Source of the DNA: Datnioides undecimradiatus
Taxonomy: Eukaryota; Chordata; Actinopteri; Lobotiformes; Datnioididae
Direction of reading: 5' to 3'
Length of the DNA stretch: 64,000 nt
Assembly (NCBI GenBank): GCA_008933995.1
Contig: WARS01000033.1
Location: forward strand, 2,787,813-2,851,812
The position numbers and the translations under genes are program-made. Positions 12,843-43,458 of this stretch are shown one piece after another; the first letter of the stretch is position 1; every line of letters starts with the position of its first letter. Below the pieces are notes generated by a model. It was not told the DNA's origin. It was given only the letters and a program-made list of their open reading frames with translations, and searched no databases.

Positions 12843-15172
12843 TGTGACATTAACATTTTAGTAGCTCGCGGATTATAAAAATTAATATTTATCAATAACC
12901 ATAAAGTCGCATTTAGGCGTTCTCCATCTATTCAGCAGTCTAATCTGGCCCCTGCTTTCCTTGTCAATATGAAGCACAGAGGATCGTTACAGGCTGACAA
13001 TGATAAATGAGCACCTTGGTGCTTCGGTCCGTTCATTTGTGAATATATTATTTTATTTCCTTCTGTAATGCAAATGAAGGCCTACAGAAAATCCCCTAGA
13101 AAATATTGAGAACAGAAAGTCTGCAGTTGGATTCACCCAATAGGTACGAAAGTTAAACTTAAAAGATAATAGAAAATTCTGAAATTCATGGCATTTTTTA
13201 AGGAAAAATGGGAGATTGTGTTTCATATTTAGACATTGTTTTTATATTTTCTCTCTTCGTCTTTTTCTCCCTTTTTACACACACAAACGCACACAGACAC
13301 ATTTAATGAAATCTGCCCGTCTCTGCAGCCTTTCGACTTCACTCTGATTTTCTTGAATTTCGTAGCTGGGCCATCCATCATCCCTGTCACCATCAATCGA
13401 ATAACGCAAGACACCTGCAACCCCATCTCATATCGAACCGGCGCAGGCTACGTGACCTGCTCCACCAACTATTGCTGTTGCTAAAAGCATTTTTTCCTTC
13501 GCCAACACTAACCTTTGACATTCTGGTTTTTAAAATGAGTGAAAAAACAAAGTAGCCGAACCGCTCTTCACATTAAAACATTACACTGTATCCTTGTTTT
13601 GTTTTTATTTTGGTTTTAGTGCAGACTTTTCTTCTGTGTTTTGTGCTATAAAATTATTCCAAACATTGTCAAAAGTGGAACACAATTAGTCATCAGTCTG
13701 TCCCATTTTATGAGAATACAAGCAGAGTAAAAACAGAAGAAAGAGATGCTGTGCATGGGGAACAAAAAAGAAACATTCAGATAACTTTTTCTTAATAATT
13801 CTTGGTGGGAATTCTAAACAAGGGGCTAAAACCTCACTCTAATGTCTAGTGATCACAAGCGCAAACATGGATAGAAAGAGGCAAATAAAATGCACAAATC
13901 TAAACGGCACAACAATTAAACTCTCAACGTCCTCGTATTTTTTTAAAAGATATTTTATAGTGGATTTGTTTTGTCCTGCGACAGCATGTACATGTGTTCT
14001 TTGCCCATTTCATTTGGGGTCTGGACATATTTATGGTTTGGGGTTAAAGCTTTAAAAAAAGAAGAAAAAGCAAAAAAGTATTTTCCCCCTGGTTCGTCTT
14101 CGTATAAAAATAAATAAATAATTTAAAACGTAAAGGAGGGTGTGTCAAACTTCTGCAGGCCCTGGTCTTCTTATTTTCTGTGCAGCAGTCAACCTTCGCA
14201 GCTCACATAGTGTCTCTGTTCGGTCTATAGCCAAAGTTAACAGGCGGCCGGTATGGCAGAGGTTGGGCGTTTCAATGATGATCCTGAACGCGGGCGCGCC
14301 GTGCGGGTCCGGACAAGGTGATGTGGGAGCGGTCAGGTGCGTGGGCTTGGCGGCTGCACAGCCAGCTCGGTACTGAGCACCGCTGTCAGATGAAAGAGGA
14401 TCCCTGAGCCAACCATGAGGCCTGAACACACAGAGGACAAATATAGGCGGCTTAGATCACATGAGACCAGGCCTGATCTAAGACACACAACACCCCCCAA
14501 AATTACTGAATGACATTTTGTTGATGATTTTAGTAGAGAAATAAATACATTTATACAACATTACAAAAAAGTCTGAAATTACATAATAGTGTGTGTAGCA
14601 CCCGTCTTCTCAAAACACATCAGAGTGATGTTCCAACCCTGCACAGGTCCAGAGACATCAAAGAGTAATTATATTCCATTTGTCTTTTTCTTTGCTTTAA
14701 AGACATTATCTTTTTATTTTTTGGTCTCCAAGAAAGATGGGATGGTTAATACAGATTTTGATTTAATATCCTCAGAAGTCAGCTGACCTTACTTGAAATT
14801 AAATTAAGTTATTTAGCAAAATATTTATAAAAATATCTAAAACATTTTTTCTTTCACTTACACAAAAGATTTTTAACTTTAACCCCTTATCGGGCAAGTG
14901 ACCATATTTGAGCACTGGTTCACATGTTGAAAACAAAATTTTTCAAAATGTTACAAAAGTAAAATGGTCATGTTATGTGCTCCAACAACCCTCTGGGGTT
15001 GAAATTTTGAATTTACAAGTATTTCAATAAGTGCCCTGTAAAGGGTTAAGGCCCACTTCAAAACTTTTACTGAAGCTTTTAACTGCCTTTTGATGGGTAG
15101 AGTTTCCTTAGTTTTCAGGAAAAACACTATAGTTTCATTTCATCTTATTGAACTTAAAATAAATGTCTTACA

Positions 15173-15176
<4 letters not shown>

Positions 15177-15206
<30 letters not shown>
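15177..15206. repeat. (CA)n microsatellite
   Basis: About 15 CA repeats. Confidence 0.95.
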
Positions 15207-15209
<3 letters not shown>

Positions 15210-15629
15210 CTATACAGTATGTGTGTATAATACTGTATATTTAATACTGGATATTTAGTCATGTATCCCATAATGGTTAAATATTATTGCTCAGGCTTTA
15301 TCGTCCATGGAAAACCCTCATATTACTCCGAACATGGCTTTGTTCCCTTCCGCAGTCCAGGGGAGATTTACTGCTGCCATCAGCATATGTTCTCACTACA
15401 GATCAAATTAGGGGAATCAAAAACACCTCTACTATCACTGTAAAATCAATGATTATTCAATAGAAAATTACTAGATTAAATACTCTTCAAAAATGTTTAG
15501 GCCTGATTTGTTGATATTTATTTATGTGACAAGTTTAGAGCTAATATCTCTACAATACCTTTATCTCTAGATCTACATGTATTTATTGTTTTTTATAATT
15601 TTTTAAGACGAAGCATCTCTATTTGCCCT

Positions 15630-15960
15630 TTGAACTTCATTAGCAAAGCCAAAGAAATTATTAGACAGGGAAGGGGGGCTCTGTTGGGGAAAATTGACTC
15701 TAGTGAAAAAATGAAGCAAATATAGCTCCTATTTACATATAAAGAGCTCTATTAATCAAGGTAAGTGTCATTACAGCGTGGCTCATTGAGCAGTGGAGAG
15801 TGGGTGTTAAATAAAATTCTCTGTGCTACGGTGCCTCCGGCAGGCGATATGTCTTGATTTGAGAAGTGTCAGCAGTGGCAGAACCTGATATAGGCTGGAA
15901 GTGGGAGAGGTGGAGGAGGGGGAGTATTACCCTGATTCTTAATCAGATTGCTGAGGGCAA
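15630..15960. promoter_or_regulatory. Candidate conserved non-coding element near meis2 3' end
   Basis: A non-repetitive block with homeodomain-type sites (TATTAATCAAG) and the palindrome CTGATTCTTAATCAG at 15932-15946. It sits about 0.8 kb beyond the stop codon. Meis2 is known to be surrounded by deeply conserved enhancers; that this is one is inference. It could also be part of the 3' UTR. Confidence 0.3.
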
Positions 15961-16704
15961 AGAGATGGAAGAAAAGAAAAATGAGGGGGATAAAGCAAAG
16001 AGAGAGGAAAAGAAGAAGTGGTGTGGAAAGTGTTAGAAGAGAATGTTTGACACAGATTGAATTTATTTACCCATACAGACAATTGAACCCACAGAAAGAT
16101 TTTTTAATATACATAATTAATTATTATTCTATTAATAACAATTTTAAACACCAAATAGCATAATTCTATGTTTATTCCAAATTCCAAATTCTAAAAACAT
16201 CATATATGTGTTTTCAGTATGAATTGTTGCCACTCTGAATGTTATTTATGGCACTATGGAGGTGTCATAGTGATGGAGAGGTACTCTGGTGTCCTATCAA
16301 AGACAGATCTCATCTTAGTGAGGCTTAAAGGAAATTGTTGTTTTATTGGTTTTGTCCACCATTTTTCTTTGTTGTGGAAAACTGTATCAGGACCATGGTA
16401 TATTATACCCAGACTTTGTTACCTTAAACAACAAAAACATAAAAATGGCTATTTTGAAAAGAATTCTGGGAATATGTTCCTTGCATTAACTGAAAATAAC
16501 TACAGCAAACATCCAGGTCATTAAGTCTTTTTTTCAAATTTCATTAGATTGGTCAAGAAGGGGAAGTACAGAAACATGAATAAAAGTAGCAGAGGAAAAT
16601 GACTTGGGAAATGGCAGACAGGGTTCTTTGTTATAAATGATGGGACACAAAGAATGCACTACTTACTTCACCCTGTTTTGCAGGCTCGCCTCAGTGGAGC
16701 GGAT

Positions 16705-35391
<18,687 letters not shown>

Positions 35392-35986
35392 CACTATGTC
35401 CAGATGAGCAAAAGAAGTTAAGTGACGACGCGTAATTAAGTTTGTGACTTTGAAATCCAAGAAGAATTAAAATCCTGGCCTGTTCTTTGGCATGGAGTCG
35501 AGTAACTGCAGTAGAGGCAAAAAGACCATCTGTCTTCACGTTACCAGGTGTGCCAAAAAGGGCACTGGCAACTATCAAACTGGTTTCCTTTGGTTCTTCA
35601 GTAAAGAGAGTATAGATAATGTGTCTAATCTTAGTGTTTGATGTTAGTTCAGAGTGGTCCCCTTCAAAGGAATGTAGTGACGGTCTGCGGCGTAGTCCTC
35701 TTCTGCCTCTCAGTGTGTTCTCCTCATGCCCCTGTCTCTGTGCGCCGACACGCTCACTATCCGCATGTTGGCTGGGTAGCCGCTTATAGGACCGCTCTTT
35801 GTCAGTTCTGATGACGGAACGTGAAGGAGTAGGTTGGGAGCCCCTGCCTATTGACAAAGTGCAAAGTTTTTAATCGTCCTCTTCCGGTTGTTACCTTCAA
35901 AATAAATCTGGCTGCTTGACTGATTATGAGCCTGCTGCACGCTGGTGTGCAGTGAAGGGGCTACTAAGATAGATATATTGAAATGA

Positions 35987-36047
<61 letters not shown>
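35392..36047 (-). promoter_or_regulatory. meis2: meis2 5' UTR and probable proximal promoter region
   Basis: The sequence upstream of the meis2 start codon, read on the minus strand, is moderately GC/CpG-rich from about 35650 to 35860. It contains an ETS-like CCGGAAG near 35883 and an AT-rich TTAAAAA near 35868. It is bounded by a long (AC)n tract at 35989-36047. The transcription start cannot be fixed from sequence. A long open frame on the minus strand here has no ATG before the meis2 start and is not in the meis2 frame, so I treat it as untranslated. Confidence 0.45.
35989..36047. repeat. (GT)29 microsatellite upstream of meis2
   Basis: Uninterrupted GT tract about 600 bp before the meis2 start codon. 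Confidence 0.97.
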
Positions 36048-36048
<1 letters not shown>

Positions 36049-38734
36049 AAAGATGAAATTACGTGTGATTTTAGGCATAGTGGTCCTATCCAGCCAGAGT
36101 CAACCATGGAACCTCCAGTTGCAGCACATATGCTAACCTGTAACATGCATTCAGATGCTAGAATTTACACTCTGAGCAGTAGTTGTTTTATTTTTTGTGT
36201 GTGTTTTTTTTCTGTTTCCCATTTTAATAACATATCTTGTCTTATGCCAGCATATACAATGATACATTTAAAAAGAAAAACAACATTTTTTTGGATGAAG
36301 TCCAAAACACTCATGTGGTAGAGCGGTTTAAATTCATTTGTTTATTTTATGAGTAAAAAATAGCATCTGAGCAATCTGAGACCTGCTAACAGTCACAATG
36401 AATCTCATGCTACTGTAATTGTCACATTATTGCTGAAAAAATAATCCAGTACTACTAGCTTCTAAGATATATTCAGGCTTCAAACTGCATTATATATAGT
36501 GTAATGTTAAGCCTCCTGATTGATGGAAGCTGAGTCTTAATTCACTAGAAATTACCTGAAACTACTGGCTGCCTTGAAAGGAGAACAGTCTTCACAACTT
36601 TAACACAGTGAACAATTTTTAGCAGTGACCTGAAATATGCAAAGTTGGGAGAAGTCTATTCAACAAGTGAAAACAAATCTGTAAAGACTGATGAGCCAAT
36701 ATTCAATATATAACCTTTGGTTGAGTCAGGTGATGACTGATCAATTCAATCAGCCACAGACAATTTTCTATCAGAGCAGTTTCTCCAATGTCAAATATGG
36801 AGAAAACTGACCACTCTCCAATGTCTAATTACGCGGACACTGGAATTACATAACTATATTGTTTTTGATCTGTATGTATAATCAAAATGTATCTGTCTAC
36901 CACAATACTGATTCTTGGTGCTTTTATTTTGAAGACAATCTCAAGCATGTGAATAAAAGGGGACTGGAGACTGTGATATGCTTCTAGACAGGCTCCTATT
37001 GGATGACATGGTTGGTGGCGTAGATGAACAGTTAGAAGATATAATGTCATGATTAAAACCCAAAACAGGTTTATCACTTAACTTATCAGTAAACCCATAA
37101 TAATATAAAGAATGTCTAACATTCTCATACTACCTTCAGGGTGCCATTGTTTTTGATCTGTAATTGCTGATAAATTATCTGTACTTCTATATCCTTTCTA
37201 GTCTTCTGATAGTGTTTTACACTGTTTGTATAAGACATGTCAGCATTCCCCCGTTCATACACTGCTGACACATATACTGCACATCAGAGTGGAAACTAAA
37301 GTACACAGATGAAACAGCCATCAGGAGAAAATCGGAGCTCAGTGTCTTGCACAGCAATACTTCAACGTCAGATGCCCTTTATTGAACTTTTGTCACTGTA
37401 CTCTCTGGGTCTCACTCTTGTTGCAACATAGGGTCTGAAGATTTTCAGTGATAGAGTTGGGAATTGAAGTGCCATGCAGGGCACTTTGAGTGAACCACTA
37501 CCGTAGATGATTATTAATTTTAAGAAATTTTAACGATTATTCTTTGTGAGAGAGAGAAAGTCTTCATTGGGCCAAATGTTTCAGATATCCTATTTAAACT
37601 CTTCAACCTAAAAGTTAAAAATGGCTCTTTAACTATTAAATCTTGTTTGATTTGACATTCTTTTTAGGTTTTTCTCAAAGTTCTCTGAAGGTGCTGGCAT
37701 TCAGCTTGTTACTAGGTTGACAATTTGTCAGGTAAACACGCTCTCCCTGTGTCGTCCTCCTAATGCATTGCTCGCTTACTGCTAAAAAGACCATGTTTAG
37801 AGCCAGATTTGTCTGAGGTCAACTCTGTGAAATCTATCTGATTCAAATCCTGTATTCCCTCTGGCTCATTATTGGCTCATAATGTTATTTGAATGCTTTT
37901 TATATAAACATTAAAAATATCTCAATAGTCCCAGCACTATAATAGAGCCATAGTGCAGTTGACTATAAAACTGACTAAAGCCAGAAAACCCGCTCAATCA
38001 TCTTTAGTCTGAAGAATTATTAGTTTTTATTATTTTATCAATATTTCATTATTGTTAAAGATTTTTTGCTATTTTCATTTTCTTTTCACAATATACGTTC
38101 TCTCAGCAGACACTACACCTTTTTTTCAAATCTTCACTAAGCCTACATAGATAACCTTTTTTGGATGACTCAAAAACATATGTTTTTTGGTTTTTCCAAC
38201 TGTTCTAAACAGACTTTTGTAAGAATGTTTTATTCAATATAAATTCTTAACTTTAACTATTAAATGCCTCTAGTCGCATATAGATTTGATAGATATTTTC
38301 TCATTGAGAACTATTACGTTTTTGCTTAAAATATCAAAATTATCTTATACCCTTCATTTGATATGTGCCATGAGTAAATTATTAAAGGCATATATTTGAA
38401 TTATAAATACATTTACTTTAAGAAAACTGGCAAAACATGCTTCATGCCCCAGGCTACAATTCTCTTTGTATGTAATTTCCATGTAGTCTCTGTTTGCTCC
38501 TCTCTCTGCTATCTCCTCCTTTGTGTTTACTTCCCCCTCCATCCCCTCCTTTGCACCCCACCACCACACAGGGCAGTCAATGTGATCTGAATGGAGGCTG
38601 ATTCAAGGTGTCAGGCCCTGTCTTAAATGTAATAAATTACCATTGAGCTGGGGAATGGTGCATCCTTCTCAGCACATAACCAGAGAAGGGGCCTGTGCAC
38701 CACCATCCTTGACCTCGTCATCTACCCCTAATCT

Positions 38735-38737
38735 CTT

Positions 38738-38774
<37 letters not shown>

Positions 38775-38788
38775 TACACACACACACA

Positions 38789-38839
<51 letters not shown>
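38735..38839. repeat. (CT)n(CA)n compound microsatellite
   Basis: CT tract followed by CA tract with CATA interruptions. Confidence 0.97.
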
Positions 38840-38841
<2 letters not shown>

Positions 38842-40879
38842 TCCTCACCCTCCAATTCCCTGTCTACATGTCCTTCTCCTCCATCGTCAGCCAGCCATGG
38901 TCTGGCTAGCTCTGTCACCTGTCATCCTGCAACCAAGTGAGAATCATTAGCATTGTCAGAACTGGTTCAGAAAGGAGGCCAGCAGAGACCTGGGTGGAGG
39001 TGTGAGATATGTGTGTGTTGGCAGTTTGGGTATAGGAAGCTTGTGTGGTAACATGCAAGTATGCATAGCTGTGTATTTAAATGCTGGTGCTGCTCCCAGT
39101 TTTAAGCATAAGTGTATGTGGTTTACGATGTAGGTTGGCGTGCCACTAAGGGTTGGCGTGTGTATGCTGGCTGTAGAGCAATAGCAGCAAGCTGATGATG
39201 TATGGAGAAAGAGGAAGGCTTGGTGCAGTTGATCAGTTATAGACAGCACGGATGTGTTGATGAAATTTGCAAAAATAATGTTTGGAGATATCTCAAACTT
39301 GTACAGCTTAGTAGAGGTTTGACTCAAATCTCGACTCACCAGTATCTCTTTGGTGATGAATTGAACTGACTGTAGTCTTTTTTGTTTTTCTTGTTTTTGT
39401 CCTACATGGTGTGTTATAGTGACATAACATCGTCTCCACATCGAAGTAGCCTTTTTTGGTTTACCAGCAACCAAGACCTGAACAGGATCTGAGTCACACC
39501 AGAAGTATATTCAGACTTAAAACCTGAGAATGGTCCCATGCCATACTGGGCTAATTGGTATATCCTGTTCATTATGTCAAGGAATTATGCTCATGTTAGA
39601 AAGTCCTGCATTGTATGATAGACGATGCTGATGTTCACTGGAAGTGTAGCAAGGCTGAAATTAAAGGTAGGGTTTGTGGATGGACATATAGCATATCTGA
39701 CTACCATGTGGAAAACCAAAATTTGTCTTACATTATAATCACAGTTAGATATGGTTCGATAGATATGGCACCATATAATTAGATATAATATGTTCCTTTA
39801 CCTCTGTGCATACCTCTCACAGAGTTTAAGGCAGGTAGGTAGGCTTCATTATTTCTATAAACCATAAATCAGAGCTTACTTTTTTATAAATCTCTCAGCT
39901 ACTGCAACCCCATATATGTTGATGATCTTACTGATAGTCAGTCCTTTGCATGTGTTTACACCTGAAAAACCTCAGGTGCAACAAAACACATATGCTTATA
40001 CTGTGTTTGTCAACCACACATTGTCATTTAATCCTTGATTAAAAATGCGACTTCAATATATGTTTTCATTAGTACAACCTGCTATGTACATTGTGTGTCC
40101 ATAACAATGTGCTATCTGTCCTCGATGTTGTTGCGCTTCCATATAGGGCTGGGTAGTTAAAAGAGACAGATACAACAAAGTATAATCAAGTTTACCTGAC
40201 TTTTAGTTCCTATTACGGGTCCCACAGGACACTGGACCCTTTTCCATAATGCAATCAAATGCACAATTTACCCTCCCTCAAGTCCCTTTAAAAATGAGGC
40301 AAGCAAAATAACTAAGTGAGTATTATTTATACTGTTTTGACCATGTATTACTATATATAATTTCATCAATATCTCTTGGTTTTTTCTCTTTAGTCATCAG
40401 CATATATGTAGGCAAAGCATGGCATGTGTGTTTACATTCTCATAAGTGTAATTATTAATAACCATATTAAACCAAAAAAATGACCGGCATCTTTACATTA
40501 TAAGCAATAAATCCATCAGTAAGATTCCACGATAAAGACTCCGAAGGGAGTCAGAATGAATTGTGCGAAAAGTCAAACATTATACAAAGGGTATTATTTG
40601 CTGCTCATGTCAGAGCCTGTGATTGCTTTGTCTTGCACCTTTGGGTCATTGCTCACTGTCTTGGATCTGAGACATGAGAGAAGACCCACGAGGAGCCTGT
40701 GTATGTGTTCTCCTCAAATGATTAGCCTTTCATTGCTGAGTGGTGCACCAGGGTGGCAGACCAGACCCCTAGCCCTCTAAAGTCCTCAGTCTGTGCGCTT
40801 CTGTATGTGTTGCATTCATGAGGGTGTGTTGCTGCATGAGAATGAGATGTCCAGACTCATGTATGTGTGTGTATGTACT

Positions 40880-41200
40880 CTTCCCCCAGTCTGGGCGTCA
40901 GTATTAATGAGCCAAGATTTCATTTCCGATGAGTGATTATTTGACTGTTCATTTGGCTAAGATTTATGACGAGGCCCTATATCTTTAGCCCGCAGCACTG
41001 CTCTAGTCTTTAATAATGGGAAATGAACACATTAATCACCCTGTAGCAGTCAGCCACAGAAAGCTGGGGCACACCATCCAATCTGTATCACTGGATGAGA
41101 GAGAATATCGCCTCATATTCATTCAAAAGCCTTCATGGTGCTTGGAAGAATTACCTGTCTAATTGAATATGATTTAATATTCTAAAAAAACTGGACAATA
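40880..41200. promoter_or_regulatory. Candidate regulatory block upstream of meis2
   Basis: A non-repetitive block with GTATTAATGAGCC, GAGTGATTATTTGACTG, CTTTAATAATGGG and ACATTAATCACC. The dense homeodomain-like words suggest an enhancer; this is inference only. Confidence 0.28.
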
Positions 41201-42048
41201 GTCACACACAAATAAACCACTCATGGTCCTGCTGTGATCAGTGACTTGGACAAACCTTGGCCTGTGAGATTGGTTAATTTATCAGCAATGAAGGGATAGA
41301 CACAGTCACCACAACAAACCCACAAGGTTTACCAAGGGTGGAGCAAGGCTGCTGACCACAAAACCCCATGAGTCACTGGCCTAGCTATCACTAACCACAC
41401 CTGATGCTGAGCCAGAGCTCTGAGATCTTGGAGCTGCCTGAACAAAAGATCACAGGCTGTGCAGCTTTTTCATTGCGCTTACTTATCAGGACCTATAGAA
41501 ACACTCATAGAACTGAAGAATAATTGTGACTTAATGTGCCGATGGATTACATGAAGCAAGAGCATATTGGCCAAATGTGATTCCATACAACCATGTGCAG
41601 TTTTTCACTCCCTTTATAGTATTAATGTATGACATTCTTTGAAGATTCCTGATATCGCTGGTCTTTTAAAAAAATGCTGATATATTATTACCATTTATTG
41701 AAATAACATAGTATTTATCAATGTTCCCTGTTGCTGTAAAAGTAATGAATCATAAAATTTACATCCTAATTAATGGTCACAAAATAACTACCAACCCCTA
41801 CTCTTATCCTAATCAAAAGCAATTGATGTTAAACAATAATTTTGTGACTAATAAAATTAACTCACAGCCATGATTGTTTGTAGTACCAGCAGGCACATTT
41901 TTAAATAACAGTGATACTAGAAAATGTTGATAAGCAACAGCATATGTTCAATAACGAAGTTCAAAACAGCTGGGAAAATTTATGGTTAAGGTTCAGTGGA
42001 TAAAAGTTGTTGAAATGTGAATACAGGAATTAAAAAAAATATAAAATA

Positions 42049-42134
42049 TAAACATCCTTGTTTTTATCTTTGTGTGGTCTTTTAAAAAATATAAACATCC
42101 TTGTTTTTATCTTTGTGTGGTCTTTTAAAAAACA
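42049..42134. repeat. Exact 43-bp tandem duplication
   Basis: The unit beginning ATAAACATCCTTGTTTTTAT occurs twice in a row with a period of 43 bp. Confidence 0.9.
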
Positions 42135-42189
42135 AAAATCCATTGAAAAATGCAAATAGTTAATTATGAGGAACAACTTAACCAAAAAA

Positions 42190-42640
42190 ATTACAACACA
42201 TTGATTGCAAAAGTATGCACCTCCCACCCAACTAAGACTTTGTGGAAGCACATTATCAGCAAGTCTTTGTGAATAAATTTCTATAAGTCACTATCTTGAT
42301 TTGGGATAACGGAAAGCATCTTTGGTATAGTTCAGTTGCATTTGATGTTGTTTTTGTCACCCTACCCCAAAGCTCAAACAAGAATATGAAGATTGTTGTC
42401 ACATACGAGGACTGGCCAGAAACTGCCAGAAATTCCTTTTCTTTTTTTTAAATAAAATAAAATTTTTGCTGATAGCCACTTGGTAGCCACTCTGATAAGT
42501 TCTCTTCTTGTCCTCCCATAAACTTTTAAGGTTGCTTCTGATATTGGCATCGTCTCTGTGTTGCCACATTTTTTCCACTTATTGATGCTGGTTTTGACAA
42601 TGCTCCATGGTACATCTAAAGCCCGCCATATTTCCTTCAT
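42190..42640 (-). mobile_element. Tc1-like transposon remnant
   Basis: The minus strand at 42640-42470 reads EIWRALDVPWSIVKTSINKW and RTRRELIRVATKW, the helix-turn-helix part of a Tc1-like transposase. Sequence at 42205-42290 (GCAAAAGTATGCACCTCCCA, TTTGTGGAAGCACATTATCA) resembles Tc1 terminal regions. The catalytic region is absent. Confidence 0.65.
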
Positions 42641-43439
42641 ATTTTTCCTTACCTTTGTTGACTCTTTGCAGCCTGTTGCTCACCTGGTAGGATTCTTTTA
42701 TATGCACTCTAGGGATAGGACCATGGAAGATTGTGGTTAATTGGGTAAAAACAAAAAACACAACAGCAATAGCAACAAAACTAATGCAAAAATAAAGAGC
42801 AGACATGGCTCATCATTTGTTAGTGAACACCATGAGTTTAGCTTGGGAATACTGGCATGCTTTCATGACCAGCTACTCTTCTTAACATACTATAAAAATA
42901 TATTTATTGTGCTAGGCAGTGCTAAATATCATCCATTGACAAGATGTAACTAGAGTTTGGTTTTTGCTGAAGAGGTGAAAAACATTTCCATTACATAAGA
43001 ATGCATGAAAATTAATTAAAGGTCCTAATTTTTTTCTTTGGTAAGCGACCAAGATATAAGCAGGATAATGTCCACTGTGTCCATAATTAGTGAAATAATG
43101 GACAATTGTGAAGCCAGAGCAGTCATCTTGCAGAAAATGGCTGGAGGATAAGTATAATTTAGTTATCACAGTTATCATTTGCACTTTATTATACTATGGG
43201 TCTGAAATTGTGGAAATTTTATATATAATTCATACAAGTTTGTTCACTAAATGCTTTTGCTCTTGTTCAATGCATGAAAACAACCCACGGAAGAAAAATA
43301 GGTCTCATTGCTGCATGCCTGAAAGAGCTATAGTCCATATTGCAAATAATTCATCATCTCTGTGTCCTTATATCATTCTTTGATATTACTCATATTTTAC
43401 TTCCAGTCTAGTTCTCATAATATAAATTACAATTACATA

Positions 43440-43458
43440 CCCCCCCCCCCCAAAAAAA
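43440..43458. repeat. Poly(C)/poly(A) homopolymer run
   Basis: About 13 C followed by A-rich bases. This kind of run is prone to sequencing error. Confidence 0.9.

Larger units (their letters stand above)
11371..16704. other. 3' flank / 3' UTR side of meis2; low transposon content
   Basis: No second gene recognised. The block includes the meis2 3' UTR at its right end and is relatively free of recognisable transposons. CpG-bearing patches at about 12180-12380 and 14230-14400 and a conserved-looking stretch at about 15630-15960 stand out. Microsatellites lie at 12784-12842 and 15177-15206. The short open frames here show no known domain. Confidence 0.5.
36048..42185. other. Upstream non-coding DNA of meis2
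   Basis: No gene recognised. It contains a large CT/CA microsatellite at 38735-38839, an exact 43-bp tandem duplication at 42049-42134, and a non-repetitive block at about 40880-41200 with homeodomain-type words. A 172-codon open frame on the minus strand at 38956-39474 shows no known domain. Confidence 0.5.

Noticed and set aside
13236..13484. Cysteine-rich open frame ending GYVTCSTNYCCC
   Set aside because: Intriguing composition but no splice context or known family, and the start codon choice is arbitrary.
14145..14429. Open frames on both strands in the CpG-rich patch
   Set aside because: GC-rich DNA has few stops, so open frames on both strands are expected; no domain seen.
38956..39474. 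172-codon open frame on the minus strand upstream of meis2
   Set aside because: No domain, signal peptide or splice context recognised; length is possible by chance in 64 kb.
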